Positions 1 to 8,171 of a DNA stretch of 64,000 nucleotides are shown one piece after another. The notes under the pieces were generated by a model, which saw nothing but the letters and a program-made list of their open reading frames with translations, was not told where the DNA came from and made no database searches. The DNA comes from Leptolyngbya sp. O-77 (lineage in GTDB: Bacteria > Cyanobacteriota > Cyanobacteriia > Elainellales > Elainellaceae). Made by a program: the position numbers and the translations under genes. Every line of letters starts with the position of its first letter. Position 1 is the stretch's first letter. Where the stretch lies: the NCBI RefSeq assembly GCF_001548395.1, contig NZ_AP017367.1, positions 3,261,001-3,325,000 on the forward strand, in the 5' to 3' direction.

Positions 1-2
1 GG

Positions 3-1340
3 TGCAACCTGGCGACAGCGCTCATGCAGGCGGGCCAAAAGGAGGAAGCGCTGCAATGCCTGCAAACGGCGCTGAGGATCAATTCCAACCTGGCTCCCCA
101 GGTCGCAAACCTGCTGGCAAACTGGCTAGACCAGAGGCCTGGGCAGCAGCCGTGCAGCGCAGCATCGCCCACACCTGATGACCCGCTTTGGAAGAAGATG
201 CTGCCCGTTGACGCGCCGACCCGCGAAGTCAGACAGACTAGCGACTGGGTTGCCTCTGAGCCAGAAGCCTGCTTAATCCCTGTGCATCCGCCCCAGGTCG
301 TTGCCCTCAAACCGCCTCGCTGTCTAGAGTCGCTGCCTCACCTGAGCTTTGGCTTAGGAAATGCTCTGTCTATTCCTGAAACCTTCGTCACTGTTTTGCC
401 AAAGGGACGGTTTTGGCTCGATCCCGATCAGAGCAGTCTGGCCGTGTTCAACGCGGCAGGCGACGTGATGCGGGATCTCTCCGTCGAGTTTCCGCTGCTC
501 ACCCCCGGACATCCCGCTTGGCTCACCCGTCAGCACTGGGTCTTTTCTGCCCAAAAGCTGCCGCCAGTAGAGGATATATCGGGAACCGTTGCCGTTCTTG
601 CAGGTTTGTCGAACAATATCTACTTTCACTGGATGCTGGATATCTTGCCACGTCTCAAGATCCTGCAAGATAGCGGGTTGAACCTTGACGAGATCGACTA
701 CTGGCTGGTGGGCGATCGCCATTCCTGGCAGCAAGACAGCTTACATCATCTCCACATTCCATCTGAAAAAATTCTGCCTGTTCAGGAGCATCTCCATATC
801 CAGGCGGATAAACTCATCGTTCCTTCATTTCCCGGTGCGGCAGCCTGGCCCCAGGCTTGGATCTGCGACTGGCTAAAGTCGTCCTTTTTGCATTCCCAGG
901 GTTTTGCTTCTGACTTGCCAAAGCGCTTGTATCTTTCCAGGCAGAAAACGCGCGATCGCCGAATCATCAACGAAGAATCCGTAGTGAAACTTCTTGAGTC
1001 CAAGGGATTCACCACGGTCTACCTGGAGACTTGCACCATCGCCGAACAAGCCCAGCTTTTTTACAACGCTGAACTCATCGTCTCTCCCCACGGCAGCGGA
1101 CTCACCAACCTTGCCTTCTGTCGCCCAGGCACTCAGGTTATAGAACTGTTTTCGCCCAACTACGTCTATCCCTGCTACTGGTATCTCAGCAACTTGGTCG
1201 GGCTGGACTATGCCTATCTGCTGGGCGAGGTTCCTGCGGGGCGCTTCTGGCAATCGCTGCTCTATCCGCTGGTTCGAGTTGAGGATATTTTTGTAAACCT
1301 GGATGCGCTGGAGCAAATGGTCGGTGGGATGATGATATAG
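3..1340 (+). CDS. TPR plus GT61-family glycosyltransferase (5' partial)
   Basis: The frame is open to the window edge, and the residues before the first ATG at 24 (NLATALMQAG...) complete a TPR helix, so the true start lies upstream. After the TPR remnant comes a low-similarity linker and then, over about the last 300 residues, a DUF563/GT61 domain. Its signature is near the C-terminus: SPHGSGLTNLAF followed by PGTQVIELFSP. GT61 enzymes transfer sugars in glycan synthesis; cyanobacterial TPR-GT61 proteins are usually assigned to surface polysaccharide or protein glycosylation, but the donor and acceptor cannot be read from sequence. The stop is 17 bp before mobA on the same strand. Family assignment is confident; substrate unknown. 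Confidence 0.85.
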   Translation, partial: CNLATALMQAGQKEEALQCLQTALRINSNLAPQVANLLANWLDQRPGQQPCSAASPTPDDPLWKKMLPVDAPTREVRQTSDWVASEPEACLIPVHPPQVVALKPPRCLESLPHLSFGLGNALSIPETFVTVLPKGRFWLDPDQSSLAVFNAAGDVMRDLSVEFPLLTPGHPAWLTRQHWVFSAQKLPPVEDISGTVAVLAGLSNNIYFHWMLDILPRLKILQDSGLNLDEIDYWLVGDRHSWQQDSLHHLHIPSEKILPVQEHLHIQADKLIVPSFPGAAAWPQAWICDWLKSSFLHSQGFASDLPKRLYLSRQKTRDRRIINEESVVKLLESKGFTTVYLETCTIAEQAQLFYNAELIVSPHGSGLTNLAFCRPGTQVIELFSPNYVYPCYWYLSNLVGLDYAYLLGEVPAGRFWQSLLYPLVRVEDIFVNLDALEQMVGGMMI

Positions 1341-1357
1341 AGTCACACAACACCCTG

Positions 1358-1951
1358 ATGCCGCTCTCCGCCATTATTCTCGCAGGTGGCCACAGCACCC
1401 GCATGGGGCGCGACAAGGCGTTGATTGAGATTGAAGGCGTGCCCCTGCTGCAAAGAACCGGGGCGATCGCCCAGTCCTGTGCCAACGCTGTCTTCATCGT
1501 TACGCCCTGGCCCGATCGCTACGCTGCGCTGCTGCCCGACTGCCAGTTTGTGCCTGAAGTGCCGCTGCCTGGGGAAACGGAGCCGCACGGGCCGCTGGTG
1601 GGCTTTTTGCAGGGGTTGGAGCAGGTTGCGGCCCAGGAAACGTCGGAGTGGGTGCTGCTGCTGGCGTGTGATCTGCCCCGGCTGCAAGCAGCGGAGGTGC
1701 AGCAGTGGGCAGCGCAGTTGGAAACGATTCAGACGGGGGCGATCGCCTATTTGCCACGCGATTCGCAGGGCTGGCAGCCGCTGTGTGGGTTCTATCGCCT
1801 GAGCAGTCTGCCGCTGCTGCGCGACTTTGTGCAGGCGGGCGGGCGATCGTTTCAGCGGTGGCTGACCCAACATCCAGTTGCCGAAATTCCGTCCGTTGAT
1901 TTTGCCCATTTGTTGAACTGCAACACGCCGGAAGACCTGACACATCTCTGA
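1358..1951 (+). CDS. mobA: Molybdenum cofactor guanylyltransferase MobA
   Basis: A 197-residue protein of the normal MobA length. The N-terminal nucleotide-binding signature LAGGHSTRMGRDK (residues 8-20) is intact, and LLLACDLPRL (about residue 100) supplies the metal-binding Asp. MobA links GMP to molybdopterin to give the guanine dinucleotide form of the cofactor, in the cytoplasm. Cyanobacterial nitrate reductase uses a guanine dinucleotide cofactor, so that is a likely user, though no molybdoenzyme gene is in this window. It lies 17 bp after the glycosyltransferase and may be co-transcribed with it. Confidence 0.9.
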   Translation: MPLSAIILAGGHSTRMGRDKALIEIEGVPLLQRTGAIAQSCANAVFIVTPWPDRYAALLPDCQFVPEVPLPGETEPHGPLVGFLQGLEQVAAQETSEWVLLLACDLPRLQAAEVQQWAAQLETIQTGAIAYLPRDSQGWQPLCGFYRLSSLPLLRDFVQAGGRSFQRWLTQHPVAEIPSVDFAHLLNCNTPEDLTHL

Positions 1952-2193
1952 TGTTGAAATGCGGCTAAACTGATTTGAACCCGGTTTGAGATGGCATCAC
2001 CTCTGTCCAGGGTCGCTCCGAGTGAAATTGCTGGAAGCGCCGCAAACACTTGACGGGCATTCCAAAATCACCAATCCAAAATCGAAAATCAACCCAGAAA
2101 GTAGCTCAGACAAAATAGCCCAGAGGCGATCGCCCCTGAGCAGTGAAATCTCCTAAATCTCATCAGAATGCTGCGACTCAATGCCGAAAAGCG

Positions 2194-2790
2194 CTACACC
2201 CGCAGCAGTTCTGCATGTTCAATGCGGGTGCCCAGCACCTTAAGAAACTCTGCCAGCCAGCGCGGATGGGCGGGCCAGGCAGGAGCCGTTACCAGATTGC
2301 CGTCTACGACGGCCTCCGTCACGGGAATGTCAACATACTGACCGCCCGCAGCAGTCACTTCTGGGCCGCAGGCGGGGTAGGCTGAGCAGCGCTTGCCGCG
2401 CACGGCTCCAGCAGCAGCCAAAAGCTGTGCCCCGTGGCAGATGGCGGCGATGGGTTTGTTGGCACTGGCAAAATGCTGGACGATGTTGATGACATCCGCA
2501 TTCAGCCGGATATATTCTGGGGCGCGGCCGCCGGGAATCACCAGCGCGTCGTAGCTGGCAGGATTAACCTCGGCAAAGGTGGCATTGAGCGTAAAGCGGT
2601 GTCCTGGCTTTTCGGAATAGGTTTGGTCGCCTTCAAAATCGTGAATCGCCGTGCGGACAAACTCCCCCGATTTTTTGTTGGGACAGACGGCGTGAACCGT
2701 GTGCCCAACCATTTGCAGCGCCTGAAAGGGCACCATGACTTCGTAATCTTCTACAAAGTCTCCCACCAGCATCAGAATCTTCGCGGCCAT
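2194..2790 (-). CDS. DJ-1/PfpI family protein
   Basis: A 198-residue class I glutamine-amidotransferase-like fold. The nucleophile elbow AAICHGAQLLAA carries the expected Cys-His pair, and the early acidic residue of the family is present in VGDFVEDYEV. Family members include PfpI-type peptidases, chaperones and protein or nucleotide deglycases that repair methylglyoxal adducts; sequence alone does not separate these. I chose the ATG at 2790 because AGGAGG lies 7 bp upstream; an upstream in-frame ATG at 2835 has no such site. The next gene downstream on the same strand encodes a methylglyoxal synthase fusion, which makes a glyoxal-related role attractive but unproven. Confidence 0.88.
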   Translation of the reverse strand: MAAKILMLVGDFVEDYEVMVPFQALQMVGHTVHAVCPNKKSGEFVRTAIHDFEGDQTYSEKPGHRFTLNATFAEVNPASYDALVIPGGRAPEYIRLNADVINIVQHFASANKPIAAICHGAQLLAAAGAVRGKRCSAYPACGPEVTAAGGQYVDIPVTEAVVDGNLVTAPAWPAHPRWLAEFLKVLGTRIEHAELLRV

Positions 2791-2797
2791 GGTCTGT

Positions 2798-2803
2798 CCT
2801 CCT
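2798..2803 (-). promoter_or_regulatory. Shine-Dalgarno site that fixes the PfpI start
   Basis: On the minus strand AGGAGG sits 7 bases before the ATG at 2790. It decides between two in-frame starts and favours the shorter protein. Confidence 0.75.
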
Positions 2804-2932
2804 GAAAGCTGTTCGATATTGTTCGATATGGACATATTTTTGACCTTACGCCGTTGATCTGGTTCTGTGTCGCTAGGGCAACAAAGCGTAATTCACAAAA
2901 TGTATTGCTGTATTGCTACATGCATGGCCACA

Positions 2933-2988
2933 TGTATCGCCTATCGCCTATCGCCTATCGCCTATCGCCATGTATCGCCATGTATCGC
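2933..2988. repeat. CTATCGC heptamer array flanked by CATGTATCGC decamers
   Basis: Four to five tandem copies of the heptamer CTATCGC (about 2939-2967) are followed by two copies of CATGTATCGC (2969-2988), with a further copy of the decamer at 2931-2940. Short tandem heptamers are a known class of intergenic repeat in filamentous cyanobacteria. No gene is visible in the surrounding 2791-3047 spacer. Confidence 0.85.
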
Positions 2989-3047
2989 TGCTCAAGTCTG
3001 CGCCTTGCTTGCCAAATATCCTACTTGCCAGCCAGACAATCCGTTCG

Positions 3048-4340
3048 CTAGCCAGACAGCGCATTCAAGAAGCCAGGTTTGGGCACCAACACCGTGAGTC
3101 CATTTGGAATCGTTTCGACTTCAATCGGCGTGGTGCCAATGATTTCGCCATCGAGAACCACTTTTTGCGGCGGATTGGTGGTCACTTTCAGGCGAGACAC
3201 GCGCCCATGCACAACGTTTGGTCGCTGCGGGGTGCCGCCGACCAGTGCGGTTCCAAAGATTTGCAGCATGGTGGCGATGCCCTGGAGCTTGTTCTGCACC
3301 GAGGCGATCGTCACGTCTAGCAACCCGTCATCGAAGACCACTTGCCCTGCGCCCTGCGCTAGGACGGAGGTGGGGGGTGCTGCATTGGCGATGGTAATGG
3401 CGTGCGCCTGAAAAGGATAGACTTGTCCATCGGCTTCCAGTTCAGCATCGAAGAGGGATTGCTGATCCATCGCTTCCCAGCCTGCCATCAGATAGGCCAG
3501 CACGCCCCACTGGTCTTTGAGTTCACGGCTAGAGCGCTCAATCGTCAGCGCTTCATAGCCCACGCCCGCCAACAGAATCATCGGCAGCCCGTTGCAGCGG
3601 GCCACATCGACTGTGCGCGTGTATCCGCCTGCGATCGCCTGACAGGCACTCCGAATGGGAAACACTCCGGGCAAACCCAGCGCCGTGGCGAAGGCATTGG
3701 CTGTGCCTTTGGGAATCACGCCCAGGGGAATCCCCGTGCCAATCAGTGCCTTGGCCACTGCCGACACCGTGCCATCGCCACCTGCTGCAATGATCACATC
3801 AGGATGGCTGGCGATCGCCGCTTCAATATAGTCTGCCGGGTCTTCCTGCTCCGAGGTGGTATACACATGCAGCGTCATGTGTGGCTCTAGCAGCTGGCGA
3901 ATCAGCGTCAGGTCTTGGTCTGGAGAGCCGTGTCCCGCTGCGGGATTAAAGACCAGATGGGCAACGGGAACATTGGTGAGGTGGAGGGCGATCGCCTCGG
4001 CCGTTGCCAGATTCGTCGCCAGCGGCACGTTGTGGACGTTGCAAATTCGCAGCAACGCCTGAATATCCGGTTCATGGGGCTGGGCATAGAGGGGATCGAC
4101 CAGAAAAATCACCGCCAGCACCTTCCCCTCACACACCTCCGCCGAGATCTGCGCGTCGCCGCCCAGCGGCCCCGACAGCATTCGCTCCACCGTCAGGCTC
4201 GTTGCGTCCTGAATGCGCTGCCCCGTCGTACCCGTGGCGACCAGCCGATGCCGACTCAGCATAGCCTGATGCCGCTGAGCAAACTGAACGATGTCGTCTT
4301 TTTTGGAGTCGTGGGCAATCAGGGCGATCGTGTTGGGCAT
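3048..4340 (-). CDS. Methylglyoxal synthase-diacylglycerol kinase-like fusion
   Basis: A 430-residue two-domain protein. Residues 1-120 match methylglyoxal synthase: AHDSKKDD, ATGTTG at 35-40, the GPLGGD motif with catalytic Asp62, and QPHEPDI with His89, equivalent to the active-site His of MgsA. Residues 125-430 match the YegS/DAGK lipid-kinase fold: NPAAGHG at 132-138, the nucleotide-binding GGDGT at 187-191, and GVIPKGTANAFA. MgsA turns dihydroxyacetone phosphate into methylglyoxal plus phosphate; YegS-type enzymes phosphorylate lipid head groups or sphingoid bases. Both domains keep their key residues, so both are probably active. Similar fusions exist in other cyanobacteria as far as I recall, but the link between activities is not established. 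Confidence 0.88.
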   Translation of the reverse strand: MPNTIALIAHDSKKDDIVQFAQRHQAMLSRHRLVATGTTGQRIQDATSLTVERMLSGPLGGDAQISAEVCEGKVLAVIFLVDPLYAQPHEPDIQALLRICNVHNVPLATNLATAEAIALHLTNVPVAHLVFNPAAGHGSPDQDLTLIRQLLEPHMTLHVYTTSEQEDPADYIEAAIASHPDVIIAAGGDGTVSAVAKALIGTGIPLGVIPKGTANAFATALGLPGVFPIRSACQAIAGGYTRTVDVARCNGLPMILLAGVGYEALTIERSSRELKDQWGVLAYLMAGWEAMDQQSLFDAELEADGQVYPFQAHAITIANAAPPTSVLAQGAGQVVFDDGLLDVTIASVQNKLQGIATMLQIFGTALVGGTPQRPNVVHGRVSRLKVTTNPPQKVVLDGEIIGTTPIEVETIPNGLTVLVPKPGFLNALSG

Positions 4341-4426
4341 TGATGCAGTGATGAAGTGGACAGAGTGTTAGAGCGATGGAGTGTTGGAGTCGTTTCCTTA
4401 ATTTACCGTGTTACTCCATTCCCCTA

Positions 4427-4458
4427 TCACTCCGTCACTCTGTCACTCTGTCACTCCG
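4427..4458. repeat. Four tandem 8-bp units TCACTC(C/T)G
   Basis: Four adjacent copies (TCACTCCG, TCACTCTG, TCACTCTG, TCACTCCG) lie between the GH57 gene and the methylglyoxal synthase fusion. The preceding stretch from 4363 is rich in the complementary AGTG(A/T)T words, so the spacer has weak inverted-repeat character. Confidence 0.8.
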
Positions 4459-4474
4459 TCGCTTCCAATTCTCA

Positions 4475-6721
4475 CTAAGGCACTTGCACCGGAATCAGCG
4501 CATTCTCCGGCAGGTTTGCCACAAACCGGCCCTCGTCTGCCAGAAACACCACCACGCGCAGGGCCCAGTCGGGTTCTACGTCGCGCAGGTCGGCCCAGGG
4601 CACGGCGACCTCCAGGCAGGTGTCGAGGGCAACCTGGGACTGGGTGGGGCAGTTGTGCCACTGGAAGTGGTCACTGGCTTCTTGCAGCCAGCGATCGCCC
4701 GTCCGCAGGTTAATTCCTAGGTGATGGTGGAACAAGTAGTTCATCGGCGCTTCGTCGGGCAGGTCGGCCAGGGGCGCAGGGCTATTGTGCATCGTGCGAT
4801 CGGGATAAAACCACAGCAGGTGTAGCTCTGGGGGAATATCCACGCCAATCCGCGTACCGCTAGCAAAGTCTACCCGCAGGTAAAAATTCAGGTGATCCAC
4901 GCCATACCAGAGGCGTTGCACCTTGCTGCTGCGGTGCATTGTGCCGCGTGCGCCGCCGACCTCGATGCGCCCTGCTTTGTCCCAGTCTTGCTCGTCGGCG
5001 CGGCCGTCGATCATGGGGCTGATGAAGCTGTCGGGGCCGTGGCTGCGGGCGCGGGCGTGGTCTTCGACGGGGCGGCGCACGTCTGGCGGCACAGGCTCGT
5101 TGAGGGCAGCGTAGAGCGCGGTCAGGTGTTCGCGGAACAATTGGTCGAACATAGCATCCTGATTGGAGGAGTGCCCTTCGCCAAACCACCAGAACCAGTC
5201 CGATCCTTCGGCGGCGTAGAGCGCTTCCCAGGCTTCGGGGTTAGTTTCTTCGGTGGCTTCGGGGTGGGCGGCCAGCACGGCACGAGCCTGAGTCAGCAAA
5301 TCCCAGGCGCGATTTTTGGCAGGGTCGCCGATCCAGGTGGTGAAGTTGCCGTCTACCCAAGAGCCGCTGTGGAGCGTGTCGGCGGGCAGGGGTTCTGTCG
5401 CAGGAAACTTGTCCAGGAACTCTGCAACCGTCACCAGCTCAATTTCCCTGTGGTCGCTCAGCTTTTGATATAGCGCTTCCAAAAAGGGCTTGCCGTCGAG
5501 CGGGTAGTATTCCCAGCAGTTTTCGCCGTCGAGGGCAATGGTGACGAGCCAGGGCTGTTCGAGGGTTGTTGTGCCGTCGGACTGGTGGGATTTGAGCGTG
5601 TGGGCGATCGCCTCTAGATGGCTCACCAGGTCGTTTGCGGCCGCTTCTGGCTCCATCACGCCATAGGTAAAGCCAATCAGGTCAGACAGGCGGTGATCCC
5701 GGAACACGATCGAGAGGTTTCCATTGGGCGTTTCCAGCCGATAGGGGCGATAGAGCTTTTCCGGTTCCAGCACGTTGCCATGCCCGTCGCGGTGGAAAAA
5801 GTGCTTCAGCGTCCAGCCCAGCACGGCCTCATCCGACACCAGCCATTCAAACTCCTGCGCCGCCACCTCCGGCAAAATCGCGGGACTGACCGACTGTTCC
5901 GACGGCCACAGCCCGCGCGGCTTGCAGCCAAATCGTTCCCAATACATCTGCTTGGCCCGCGTCAGGTGTCGGGGAATGTCTTCTGGCCACTGAAAACGGA
6001 AGTTGGGCAGCGCCATATCGGGCACGGCCACTCGACCCGCATTGGTATCCGCCAGCAGGGGCAGGATGGGGTGTGTGTAGGGCGTGGTGATCACCTCAAG
6101 CTGCCCCGTTTCCTGCATCTTGCGGTGGTGGGGAATGATGTGGCTGAGGATTTCCTTTTGCTTGGAATAGATTCGCTGGCGATCGCTCAGGGTAAACCCG
6201 CGCCCCTGCTCTAGCCACTGCGAAATCTCCGGATCGCCCCAAAACAGCGGATCAATCCACGCCAGATTGTGCCACGCCAGCAGATCGCTATAGTCCTGCA
6301 AGCTCCAGTGTTCCAAGCACCATTCGCGCCCGTTGTCCTGCCGCTGATAATACAGTTCGGCGTAGCGCGGATGCGGGTCAATCAGCGTGCGGTGGTTGCC
6401 ATCGAAGAAATGCTCGATAATAAACTGCTTCTGCTCTTGATCGAGCGTGTCTTCGGGAGACAGCGCCAGCGTCAGATACGGGTCAAACGCGGTTCCCGCT
6501 ACGTAGTCTTCAATCTGCATCATCAGCGACGGCACCAAGTTTACGGTTTGATGCAGCTTGGGAAATTGCTCCAAAATCAGAATCAAATCCAGGTAATCCT
6601 TTGTGCCGTGCAATCGCACCCAGGGCAAACGATATTGTCCGGCAGTCCGGCTTTTGTAGAGCGGCTGATGCTGATGCCAGATAAAGGCGACGTAGAGAGG
6701 GTAGGGCATATCAACGTTCAA
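4475..6721 (-). CDS. Glycoside hydrolase family 57 protein
   Basis: A 748-residue GH57 enzyme. The family's first conserved motif HQHQP is at residues 16-20. The motif GLWPSEQSV supplies the expected catalytic Glu, and WLVSDEAVL follows it. The last 200 residues (from about MIDGRADEQDWD) form a beta-rich module resembling the DOMON/CBM-like tail seen on cyanobacterial GH57 proteins. GH57 members act on alpha-glucans (amylase, amylopullulanase or branching activity), so a cytoplasmic glycogen role is likely; no signal peptide is visible. The first ATG (6721) and a second at 6709 are both possible. Upstream is a 4 x 10-bp repeat, then the nfu gene. Confidence 0.88.
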   Translation of the reverse strand: MNVDMPYPLYVAFIWHQHQPLYKSRTAGQYRLPWVRLHGTKDYLDLILILEQFPKLHQTVNLVPSLMMQIEDYVAGTAFDPYLTLALSPEDTLDQEQKQFIIEHFFDGNHRTLIDPHPRYAELYYQRQDNGREWCLEHWSLQDYSDLLAWHNLAWIDPLFWGDPEISQWLEQGRGFTLSDRQRIYSKQKEILSHIIPHHRKMQETGQLEVITTPYTHPILPLLADTNAGRVAVPDMALPNFRFQWPEDIPRHLTRAKQMYWERFGCKPRGLWPSEQSVSPAILPEVAAQEFEWLVSDEAVLGWTLKHFFHRDGHGNVLEPEKLYRPYRLETPNGNLSIVFRDHRLSDLIGFTYGVMEPEAAANDLVSHLEAIAHTLKSHQSDGTTTLEQPWLVTIALDGENCWEYYPLDGKPFLEALYQKLSDHREIELVTVAEFLDKFPATEPLPADTLHSGSWVDGNFTTWIGDPAKNRAWDLLTQARAVLAAHPEATEETNPEAWEALYAAEGSDWFWWFGEGHSSNQDAMFDQLFREHLTALYAALNEPVPPDVRRPVEDHARARSHGPDSFISPMIDGRADEQDWDKAGRIEVGGARGTMHRSSKVQRLWYGVDHLNFYLRVDFASGTRIGVDIPPELHLLWFYPDRTMHNSPAPLADLPDEAPMNYLFHHHLGINLRTGDRWLQEASDHFQWHNCPTQSQVALDTCLEVAVPWADLRDVEPDWALRVVVFLADEGRFVANLPENALIPVQVP

Positions 6722-6732
6722 TAACGTTCAAC

Positions 6733-6772
6733 AACAGGCAGTAACAGGCAGTAACAGGCAGTAACAGGCAGT
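6733..6772. repeat. Four perfect tandem copies of AACAGGCAGT
   Basis: The 10-bp unit is repeated exactly at 6733, 6743, 6753 and 6763, immediately upstream of the GH57 start. Copy number would be prone to slippage. Confidence 0.95.
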
Positions 6773-6794
6773 GGCGAATCGGCGCGAAAACAAA

Positions 6795-6821
6795 AGGCAG
6801 GGAACCCGATTGTCCCTGCCT
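6795..6821 (-). terminator. Rho-independent terminator after nfu
   Basis: Read on the minus strand, AGGCAGGGA and TCCCTGCCT form a 9-bp perfect stem with a 9-nt loop, followed by TTTTGTTTTC. It lies about 75 bp past the nfu stop. Confidence 0.8.
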
Positions 6822-6895
6822 CAGAGTCTACCAACACCTGGATCGGTGCGGCGTAGCAAATTTCCAGAATTTTTTTATGGTTTTAATTCGAGGTG

Positions 6896-7135
6896 TTACA
6901 ACACCTGTTCGACTTCAACAATTTCGGGGATGCTTTCGCGCAGCTTGCGCTCGATGCCCATTTTTAGCGTCATTGCAGAACTAGGGCAAGAGCCACAAGC
7001 ACCTTGGAGCCTTAGTTTGACAATGGGGCCGTCCAACTCTACCAATTCCACATTGCCGCCATCAGACATGAGGTAGGGGCGCAGCTCGTCTAGCACCTTT
7101 TCTACGTTGTCGGTTGTCAGTTCCATAGTTGTCAC
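6896..7135 (-). CDS. NifU C-terminal-domain Fe-S scaffold (Nfu/CnfU type)
   Basis: A 79-residue protein consisting only of the Nfu domain. It has the paired cysteines in GACGSCPSSAMTLK and the usual LRPYLMSDGGNVEL start of the fold. Such small Nfu proteins hold a cluster between two subunits and hand it to apo-proteins; in cyanobacteria and plastids they serve photosystem I and ferredoxins. The start given is a GTG at 7135; an ATG three codons later (7126) is equally plausible. A terminator follows at 6795-6821, so the gene is probably transcribed alone. Confidence 0.93.
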   Translation of the reverse strand: MTTMELTTDNVEKVLDELRPYLMSDGGNVELVELDGPIVKLRLQGACGSCPSSAMTLKMGIERKLRESIPEIVEVEQVL

Positions 7136-7323
7136 TCGTTTTTACCTGAAGAGGCGATCGCCCAGAAGTATTTATCCTTATTGTAAGTGACTGTAGAGAG
7201 TCGCTTCTGCATCTCTCTAGAGCCATTGCTGATCGCCGGACACCAACGAGGGGGGGGAACCCCTTGTCTCCGTAGATCTTCAGAGGCTTCTATCCCTCCG
7301 GGTTTTCTAAAACATTAATAAAG

Positions 7324-7340
7324 GGAGTCATTTTGACTCC
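7324..7340. promoter_or_regulatory. Small perfect hairpin before the SLOG gene
   Basis: GGAGTCA and TGACTCC pair perfectly across a TTT loop, ending 33 bp before the SLOG start. There is no U-run, so it is more likely an operator or leader stem than a terminator. Function not known. Confidence 0.45.
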
Positions 7341-7373
7341 TAGGTGCAATAGTAAACACGGAGCCTGCCACCC

Positions 7374-8141
7374 ATGATCTCAAGCGCGTACAAGATGGAA
7401 AACCGCTTCGATATCCAGTTTGAAGATGGTGCTGTGGCGGCTGTTCTGCGGGCTGAGGCAGATCGCGAGTTGCCTCTGGTGCTTGACCAGTTGGGCTTAG
7501 TCAAAAAGCGGCCTGTGCTAGTGCTGGTGGGCGGGGCCGGCAAGCTGAGCCGCGAGGATCAGGCACAAGTGCGATCGCTCTTTGTAAAAGTTTTAGCGCC
7601 CCTGGCGGAAACCCTCGGTGCAGCCGTGATTGATGGCGGCACAGACACAGGCATTATGCGGATGATGGGGCAGGCGCGTCGCCGCACCCACGGCAACTTT
7701 CCGCTCATTGGCATTGCGCCAGAGCAGATGGCGATTTTGCCAGGGGAACGTGCGTCTCACCCCGATGCCGCCAATCTAGAGCCAAACCACACCCATTTTG
7801 TGCTGGTGCCTGGTCGCTACTGGGGCGACGAGTCCGCCTGGATTGCTCGACTGGCCAGCGCCCTGTCCGATGGTTTTCCTTCGCTGACGGTGCTGATCAA
7901 CGGCGGCGAAGTCACCTGGAGTGATGCGTCGCACAATGTGGGGCAGGGTCGCCCGCTGCTCGTCGTGGCAGGCAGTGGCCGCACCGCCGACGCGCTGGCC
8001 GATGCCCTGGCCGGGAAAATCACCGATGAACGCGCCCGCAAACTGGTAGCATCGGGGCTGATGCAAGCCGTTGATCTGCGTAGCTCAGAAAAGTTGTCCT
8101 GTGTGATTCACGAGATTTTATCGAGTAAAATCTTCTCATGA
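7374..8141 (+). CDS. SLOG-fold (LSDAT_prok) predicted nucleotide sensor
   Basis: A 255-residue soluble protein with a Rossmann-like SLOG domain of the LSDAT branch, also found at the N-terminus of TRPM channels. Visible motifs are VLVLVGGAGKL (about 46-56), AAVIDGGTDTGIMRMMG (about 83-99), an HTHFVLVPG stretch and VLINGGEVTW. The glycine-rich loops are those expected to bind a nucleotide or nucleotide derivative. It ends 30 bp before a DUF4231/SLATT membrane protein on the same strand. SLOG plus SLATT pairs are described in comparative genomics as candidate nucleotide-triggered conflict or stress systems, in which SLOG senses or makes the ligand and SLATT forms the pore. Ligand and role are inferred. 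Confidence 0.8.
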   Translation: MISSAYKMENRFDIQFEDGAVAAVLRAEADRELPLVLDQLGLVKKRPVLVLVGGAGKLSREDQAQVRSLFVKVLAPLAETLGAAVIDGGTDTGIMRMMGQARRRTHGNFPLIGIAPEQMAILPGERASHPDAANLEPNHTHFVLVPGRYWGDESAWIARLASALSDGFPSLTVLINGGEVTWSDASHNVGQGRPLLVVAGSGRTADALADALAGKITDERARKLVASGLMQAVDLRSSEKLSCVIHEILSSKIFS

Positions 8142-8171
8142 GGACTTTAGCTCCACAACCCAGGGTGCATT

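Noticed and set aside
1343..1945. A 200-codon antisense frame covering mobA
   Set aside because: Composition is Arg/Gln/Pro-rich and no family is visible; mobA on the plus strand explains the sequence.
2933..2988. Possible CRISPR array in the short-period repeats
   Set aside because: Units are 7-10 bp without spacers; no cas gene is in the window. The same reasoning excludes the arrays at 6733, 47368 and 52118.
7136..7373. A riboswitch or small RNA in the nfu-SLOG spacer
   Set aside because: Only a 7-bp hairpin and a GGGG-GAA-CCCC stem are visible; no known riboswitch core or Yfr1-like motif was found.
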